This document shows positions 52,437 to 61,400 of a stretch of 64,000 bases of DNA, one piece after another. A program made the position numbers and the translations under genes. Every line of letters starts with the position of its first letter. Positions within the stretch are counted from its first letter, which is position 1. The notes beneath the pieces were generated by a model. It saw nothing but the letters and a program-made list of their open reading frames with translations. It made no database searches and was not told the DNA's origin. Location of the stretch: positions 23,192,020 to 23,256,019 of the forward strand of contig NC_066849.1 of NCBI RefSeq assembly GCF_001640805.2, in the 5' to 3' direction. The DNA is from Lates calcarifer (taxonomy: Eukaryota > Chordata > Actinopteri > Centropomidae).

Positions 52437-55400
52437 GATATACATACATATCAGATATCAGAGTCTCAGTAACAGTGGGTGTGCCCTGAAAACAAGACAT
52501 CTAGAAAGACAACAGAGAGAAGTAGCGGCTGATGTGTCAAACAGGAAACAGGAACTTCCCTCAAAGGTTAACTATGTTCAGAACAACTCACACATGAACA
52601 CACACACAAAAACAGCATTTACTGGTCCAGTCACACCTCAGCTTTCCACACCTAATGTGAATCAGTGATGAACCATTTGTTGAAGATTTCACACTCAGCA
52701 GTTACCCAAAACTGCAGTGATGCATAAAATGAAAGCCAAGGCGTCCTTCTCTGCAAATGTTAAAAAAAAAAAACTTCTACCTTTGAGTACTATTTTACTT
52801 TTCATTCATTCATTTATAAATATATTTTAAAACTTTTTTGTACAGTCATTATTGAACAGTTGTACAGTATAGAGACAAGATATGAAGTTAGAGAGAGAAA
52901 GGATAAGACAAGCAACCAAAGCCCCTCGATGGACCCAAACTGGGGGTGTTGCATTTACATTACATGGTGTGTGTTTACATGGTGCCACTCAGCTGCCACA
53001 GTGACCTACATAAAACTTCTATTTGCAGAAAAGCAAAAACTGCAGTTGTTTAGAGGAGCACAGAACATGGGGGCATAGTGATTGTCCTCTTAAACCTCAT
53101 GGATCAACATTTTTTTCTTTTGTAATGTAATTAAATGTTTAGCCAGAAAGAAATTGATTGTGCTTCAAGCTATAAAGGTGCAGAGGTACAAATTGAGCAT
53201 GGGTTGTTTTGTTAGTTCTCAAATGTAGGCGATGCGGTCCACATTCCTGCCAATAGTTTCACACTGTTCCAATGATCAACAAGTGACAGAGAAGTGCTGA
53301 GAAAAGCAGCAATGCAAAGGCAGGGAGGAAGAAGACTGTTACAGAGTAAACGTGGATGTAAACAATGCAAGTTTCAAATTTAAAAAGAAAAATACGTTTT
53401 GCAAATGTTCCGGGAGACAGAAAACAAACTCCACACATCTGTTAGGCCTCGAGGATACACATTTAGTTTTGATTTACAAAGACTGTAAACTGAAACTTTG
53501 TTTGTTCAAAAGAAAACTCCTCTGGATACCATCAAATAAGACACACCAAAGACGTATTTGAACATTTTAACAAACAGTAACATCAAACATTAAACACTAA
53601 CTCTCTAACTGTAATAATAATTTGCATAAAGCCAACACTTTTCTTTACTTGGTGTCTTAAGGGAAACAGTAGTTCACAACAGCTATCTAGGAACCCAACT
53701 CAGGCTACCTAAAAATGATCAAATTGTCCATCTAAGAAAACGTCATGTTCATAATGTCAAGATAAAATGAGGCCCTCCTTCCAGTGACTTGAGACTAAGC
53801 TGACTTCAGCTACACTGACAAGTTGAGTGGGTGAAAAGAGAGCCTTTTTAGACAGAGTCAAGTCGATTGCTTTGGCTTCACTACACAGGCCCAAATAAAT
53901 CAGGAGAAGTCTGAAAATTTGAAAGCCAAATCCTACTTCAGCACAGGCTGACTGATGCAAAGTGAAGGCTCAATGCCTAGGGCTGGCTGTAAAGTCACAC
54001 GTAATACTTAATGTGTGGGTGTAATGTGTTAATACAGAGGCAGACCTGTCTCTCTGCTGGCCCCTAGAAGTCTATGAGTCACTCATTCATCCCAAAACAA
54101 GATATGCACACACGCACACATTTGTATTGAGGGCAAGAAAACTGAGGTCACACTTGACCCATCTCTATCCGACTGAGAAGAAACATGAACCTGCAATAAG
54201 GAAAAGTGAGCGTGTGCATTTGTGAGTGGTTTTACCTGTACAAGGAAGATAATGAGAAAATAGAAGTTGGCTATCCTCCTGAACTGCTCAAACAGATTCT
54301 TGGGGACAAAATTCCAAATTGTGTACTGAAAGAGAAAGAAAAAAAAAATACATTTAGGGTTTACATAAACAGGACAAAGACCAAGCAAAGGTTTTTTTAA
54401 GTGGGGTATCTGCAGATTTCAAAAGCCCTACAAGCCTTTGAATGCCAGATGGAACTGCATTAGAGAACAAGTAAAATATATAAAAATAAATGCATGTGGC
54501 AATAAAATTAGCCTGCTGGTACATAAAGAAAACAAACACCACCAATTAGTTTATAAGGGCACTAAGATTAACTGTGTAGTATAACACAAAATAAATAGAG
54601 CCTTGTCTTTTCAAAGGATTCATCTTTTAATGGTTTCAATTAACAGGAATTTAACATCCTGAAATTACTGTATCTAGTGTGACCGCAGGGTTTTCTGGTA
54701 TGTGGTGAAGGAGTTCACCCAGTTGTGCTGAGTACACCTTTCCTAAGAAGAGTGAAACACTCGCTGCTGTGGCGGTTTTTGTTTCATTCTCACAGTATGT
54801 TTAAATTCATCACTTCCTGTGCAGCATGATCTAGAAAAAACCTGTGGCTGCACTTACTTTACAATAAATTCTGAGTTTTAACTGCTTGTTTTCAAGGGGA
54901 AAGTCATCACATTAGATCCACCTTGTTTTTATTTGAGCTGTTTCTGTCTCACAAAACACATGACTTAAAATCAATTTAACACCAACTGAGGTCAATCATT
55001 TACTCAACTACCTAATCAATGACAGTCACCACTGCTGGTGGCAGGCAGCAGCCTCTTTGGATTATTATCCTTTTGTTCCGTATTCTTCCGACTGACCTAC
55101 TATACTAATCCTCTCGCCCACATAAAACTTTTTTGTCTGAGTTGATCCTGTTATCAACAAATCCTGCTTCTCTCTGCCTGCGCACTAGAGCTCCAGACTT
55201 AATTTTTGTTTATGAGTTTTTGTAGGTGACATTTTTTTCTTCAGCCATGTGTGTTGTCATTGCTCAGGTTCATGCAAAATGTCATGATTCATGAAAAAAA
55301 ACAAAACAAGAAATGCTTCAAACTATCAAATTCGGAAATAAATAAAGAAACAGTGCTTCTACTACTTGTCTGTTTAGCACAAAAAATGCTTCCAGACATA

Positions 55401-58400
55401 GTGCTTTTGTGGTGACGACAGAGAAAGTGATTATGGCAGATTTGAAGATTCATGATAAAACATTTTCCAGATATTTTACCTACTTACATTTAAAAGGGAA
55501 TAAAATTTTATAATGTATTGTAAATAAAATGAATTATAATAAATTGCCTCATTCTGACACAGTGGGGAAAATTCAAACACTGGCTTAAGCAACATTCAGT
55601 ACCTTGGATGAGATGATTCTGTTGTCTGCAAAGCGTTGTGGTATGTAGTGGCCATGCTGGGGGAAACGGTTTGCTACATAAACCGTCCTGGTCTCACTCT
55701 GATGAGGGGGATCAAAGCCCTGAGGGACGGAAGGACATGAGAGGAGAGAGGATGTGGAGAGAGAGGGAAAAGAAGGGGGAGGGAAAAAAGGGCCAGAGGG
55801 AAAAAGGAGACAACAGGTTACTTACAGTACAGAACAACTCTTAGTACATCCCTTATAGTAGACATCTCTGCTGTTGACATTTATCTTGTTGGCATTGAAG
55901 AGAAGCATGATGAACACTTGTAAGTCTACACCAAGCTAAAATAAACCTGGTTCCAGTTACAGTTTATTAAAGCCATTTCTCTAAGGATCAGTATTTTATC
56001 TACTGCAGCAGAGGTTCTTCTGGCAACTGAGGCATCCTACGGTGAGAAACAGAAAGCGAAACTACACTAGCAAGAGGCAGAACATGGTAAACATCTCTTG
56101 CTCAGCTAATTCTACTGTATATGTTCATCTTTGAGTGTTGAGTGTGGAGTACTGCAGCTGGTGAAAGCATGTTTACAGCAAGACACATCTTCATTGTGAT
56201 TTTAATGAATTAATAGACCAAGTTTCAAAATGTGTTTCTGAAACTAAGACAACTTGCATAAGACAACCAGAATAACACAGAAGCCATACTAAAAAAAATA
56301 TATAATGTGTGCATTAAGAAAGGATATAAGTATAACAAATAAACTGCAACATACAGTATGCTGCTCATCACAGTCTGGTTGACTGTGTTGAGCTGTGGAT
56401 AATTTGCTGGCAAGTGGCATTCAGTGGACCCATGACAACTGTAAATTTTATAGTAACACTATTACATGTCTTTTAAGTTAAAATTGATATGAGGTGGTGG
56501 TTATATTAGACACAGTTCTATGTCAAAAATGCCACAACAACAACAACAACAACAACAACAAATCATGTCCTTAGCACTGGAGAGGTTGTTATTACTGATC
56601 TAATGTTGGTCATTTTTCAGCCACCTATCTGGAGACAATTAAGATTAGGCTCATTCCATCACTGCTAATGTCACACTCTCTTGCATAGTTCAAACATCAT
56701 TTTCAGGTACTGTCCCTTCATTCACACCCAACTCAGCTGATTATTAAGAAGGTTAAAGCAAGTGCATACAACCATTTGCAAATATTATATGACGTAGCTC
56801 TAACACTCACACAAACACACACACACCCATACGCACACTCAGAGGAATGTATCCAGGCCACGTCACTCACTCCCACACTGATTCACCTCTGTTCAGGGAC
56901 ACATGTAAACTATTACTGCCTTTCCCTCTCTCCTGCTTTCCATCTGCTGCTGCTGAGTTCTCACTGTTTTCTAAATAAAAGTACCACACCTAAAACAAAA
57001 ATTGTTGCAGTTTTTAGGTCCTGTAATTTCCTCTAACGGACACTATAGGTCTCTCTCTTTCTCTTTTTTAAATCACACCAATAACTTTCAGGGTGCTGTT
57101 AGCATTTTGTCAAACAAACAGTGAACTTTCTGTCATCACCTGGCAGAAAATCAGTGATCCACCTTTAGGAATAAAAACAACATGTTCAGGTTTTTCCATT
57201 TTTACTGATCCATGTGACATTTCACTGTTGTTTCTCTGCATTTATGTTTATTTTAGTTTGATGGTGAATGCTCAACACAATGGATGGGAGAGGAGCCAAA
57301 ACAGTGGCCAAAGCAGAATTGCAGCAAAAAATAACAAATGTATACTGGGACCAAATAACCTCTAATCGTCTGGTCATTAATTCTATAAAGTATGTATAAT
57401 TAATGTTGCCTGAAACAACATAATTATTTTCCTATGATACAATAAATACTCTCAGAACCAACCACACTGGCCCCATGTATTGATGGCAAACAGATGTTTT
57501 TCTTGCACTCCTATTTAAAACCAGGAAGGGGTGTTTGTGACACATAAGTGTGAAGATTAACGCAAATTCAAATCTATACATCTGCCCTGTTTAACCACTT
57601 CACTGCAGGTTCCTTTTAAAACACACTCAGATTTTCTGCAGAAGAGTCAAAGAGACAAAAGATACCACACAGTCAAACATAGTGTATGTATACTGGAACC
57701 ACACTAGTCTAACCGGACTCAGTCAGTCATGGCAAACAGCAGCATGTCTCAGTTGCATGTGAATTCCTGACCAGAGAACTGCAGCCGACAGAGGAAGTTC
57801 TCACAAATTTCAAGTAAATAAATGAACCGTGGTTAAAACTTTACTTAGTGCATCCTGCTGTGTTGGACTGTGGTAAACTGTCGCCTAAAAAATTCCTTCC
57901 TAGAGAGTCACAGGTAACTATTTCTGGAAAAAGCTTCAACCAGCTCACAGACTGCAGCTTACTTCTCTTTTAGCAGTCTTTCAACAACAACTCTGATCTT
58001 TATTGTTAGAACATTTTATGAAGTAAGGTCAAGTGAGCATGTAAACCGTCAAACTTCCTGCATCAGATTCAATCAAGTTTACATACAATACTGTATCACT
58101 AGCTTAGAGGTGCTCTTTATGACCATTGCTTCGGAGGGGAACATGCACAATAGTACCACTGTTTGTTAACGCTGGCGGCTGAGCGGCTCCCATGACCGCA
58201 CAGTCACATTTAAACACACATTAAGAAACACAGGGTTTTAAATCAACCTATATGTACCAGCAACTGCAGACACTTCCTGACACTGCCAGGAAATGATTTT
58301 TGTAAGGCAGAAATCCCCACATCTAGTAAAGTAATTGTGAAGTCACTGGCATTAGTCAATGAGCTGTAGGTAGATTATGGTAATTTTGTACTTTAGGACT

Positions 58401-61400
58401 GTTAACATCTTACTTAATACATGATTACTGTAAGGAACCTTGATGGTAGTTGTTGGAGGAGAGTGATTCTCATTCCCTTTCTCCACCCAGTTTTTCAGAC
58501 AGTCTGAAGAGTCCAAGAGTTTACATCACTGCAGCATCAATCAGCTGTTAGTTAGGTTGCTTAATCATTAATATCTTTGCACAAAGTTGCTTAAGTTAGC
58601 TTAATTGCTGGCTGGGTACATACAGAACCTGTGTAATTGTGAAAAGGATGCGGCGTTGAGAAATGAAGGAAGCACCTTACCCAATGTTCCTGTAAGCACT
58701 GCAGTGCAGCTTTAATGTAGTCATTGTTGCAGCTCTTAGTCACAAGAGGAACTAGTGCTTTCTACCTTGAACAGTAAATAATAATACAAATGTACAGTAG
58801 TCTCACAGTATTATCTTTTGAAGCAGACATAAGTTTTAAAACTATTTATTGTCCCTGTGCTGTGGCCCACCCTGAATCATCTGCCTGAGTTCTGAACTCC
58901 TCTTGAAACATCATCTAACTAAAAAGGAGGACTCTCTCTCTGTCTGTGCTTCGATTTTCTTGACAGCCGCTCATCCGATCAACTTCAAACATCGCAGGTG
59001 TATTGCCGAGGACCCAAAGAGCAGTGTCGACTGTTAAGTGTTTTGGATGAGTGGGTCTCAAGAAAGCTTCAAACATCCCTTGTCTACATTACTTGACGTG
59101 AAGAAAAAGGCAGAACTCAACTCTGAGGACAGAGAAGCACCCGGATAATTAACAGCGCACACAAGCCAGGGTTTTAAGAAAACCAAACAAATGACACTGC
59201 AGACAAATACTGCAGCCTGGAAAGCAAGCTGGATTAATACAAGCTAAGGAGTCACAACTGACAGATACATTTTGAACAACAATGTGGTCCACAATAACTC
59301 AATTACGTCAAGCAAACAAGTCTTACCTGTATATGATGTCAATAACAGGACAATTAAATGTTATATGTAAAGAGTGCCACGTTGCATTTGGGGTTAGGGT
59401 TAGGGACTATGCCTGACTCTCAAGGCATGCATCCTATCACTAAACACAAGACTAATAAATAGATCACTCATTATGTTTACAGTCAATAAATAAATGCCGA
59501 AACAGCACTCATTCACTTGTTCCAGATCTCTTCCTGTATATACAACTCTGCTCCACTATAGTAACCAACAAGTCCCAGTATTAAATGATGTTTGTTTAAC
59601 ATTGTCTTACAGGTTAGTCCACTGCAGGCTGTGGCTGATTTGCTTGTGTAGATAATACCAATAAACCTAGGTTATGATTCAAGCATTCAGATGTTCCAGG
59701 AAAGCTTGAAATATTCAATGATCAGCAACAATGATGTGCCAAAGACCAAACTTGAAGAAGAAAGAAAACTAAGTACTAAGAAAACTGCATTGTGCTGATG
59801 TCACACTTGGCTGAGGATTAGGTACCACTGATGCATATTAGGGGCACTTAAACTTCTCATTAAGTACATCAATGAGGCGAGTCCAGGTAGAGGTCATTTT
59901 TCATTTTTTTATGTCCCTTATTAGATTTATATCAAGCACAAAAAAAGAAGACTGGGTATAAGAAGCTGAGCTGGAGAAGGCTTCCTGACCACTGAGATTG
60001 TACAAAGTGGCTGATAGTGAATATTAGAAAGATATGGGCAAAAGAAAATAACAGATCTCATTCTTATTCTTTACTGGCAGCTCTGCAATGAAAATAAAAA
60101 TAAATACTACCGTGGCAACAAGTGCAATGTGGCTTTCTTGTAAAAACAGCTGAAATCAGACATTTTTATTTTGTTGCCAGACTTTCACGCTCCCATCAAT
60201 TTGTGGGCCAACAGGTAATTACTCCCTGCATAAAGCCTACAAGTCCCACAGTGCCTTGGGGGAATCATTGCCTCGAACAATGGCCGGGAGGCAGACTAAT
60301 GCATCACAACCAAGGCAAAGCACTGAGTCGTATTATAGACTAAGAGGCATTTAATCAAGTGGGATGAGCTAATCAGAGATGGAAAGAGGGAGAGGTGGAG
60401 TTGCATAAAGGGTAACGGTAAAGACAGAACGACTGCAACACAAAGAGGAACAGAGAGAGCAATAGATTGTAGTCAGATGCGGTGGGTGCAGCTTTAGACA
60501 GCATTACTGGTGACAAGAGCAATACTAATATGACCTCAGGCATGCCAAACACATACCTAATAACATGTGGCATGAAATGAGTAGCCTGAAGCAGAGCTAC
60601 AGATGATAAGGAACTTTGCAGTTTTATCAAGGGTGGCATGGAGTAGTTAATTATCAGATGTTTTACTGCTTTATTACACTGGACTATTAGGATAGCTGCA
60701 GCAATATCCGAGAGCGATCATGAATGAGATTGTAAAAGTGTAGCTCAGCAGGCTAAGATGCATTTGTAATGTTATAAATAGGAAATAACATGTATCTACA
60801 TAATCTTCTCCATTTTTTATTTCACTGACTTGCAGGGAGTGAAACTTGTTTCAGATGCAGGTAATGCATCAAAGCAAGCATTTAATAACCTCTACTTTTG
60901 TTTTGTGTGTTTTTTCCCTGAAATTACATAATGACCATCAGTGCTTGGTAATGCAATTGGAGGAAATGACTATTTTGAAATTTCCTCTCCCTCAGTGCAT
61001 TGAAGCAATATCCACACTCCCAGATAAGCTGTATCAAGCCTTGCTGCAGAACAACTTTACATTTGTGAGGTATGCCTTTGGGAAATAAAACTCAGAACTC
61101 AAACAATAATAATATACCACTAAAGGTATGAAAAGGATAATGTGAATGTGGTGGTTTCTTTAATTAAAACGGCTGCTGTTCAGCGGCCAGATCACGCTTC
61201 TCAGATATTCTAACTGTGTGAATTGTGTGAAACTTTTATACCACATGGGCATGGACCAATTGCTGCCTGGCAAGTCAATCAATATAAAAACTTATGATAC
61301 GCTTTGGAAATTGCCAGAAATAATACATGGCAATTACTCTAAAAGTTTCCAGAACAAGATGTCATATGGTTTTTCCCAGTTGCATCTCTTACGTGTACTG

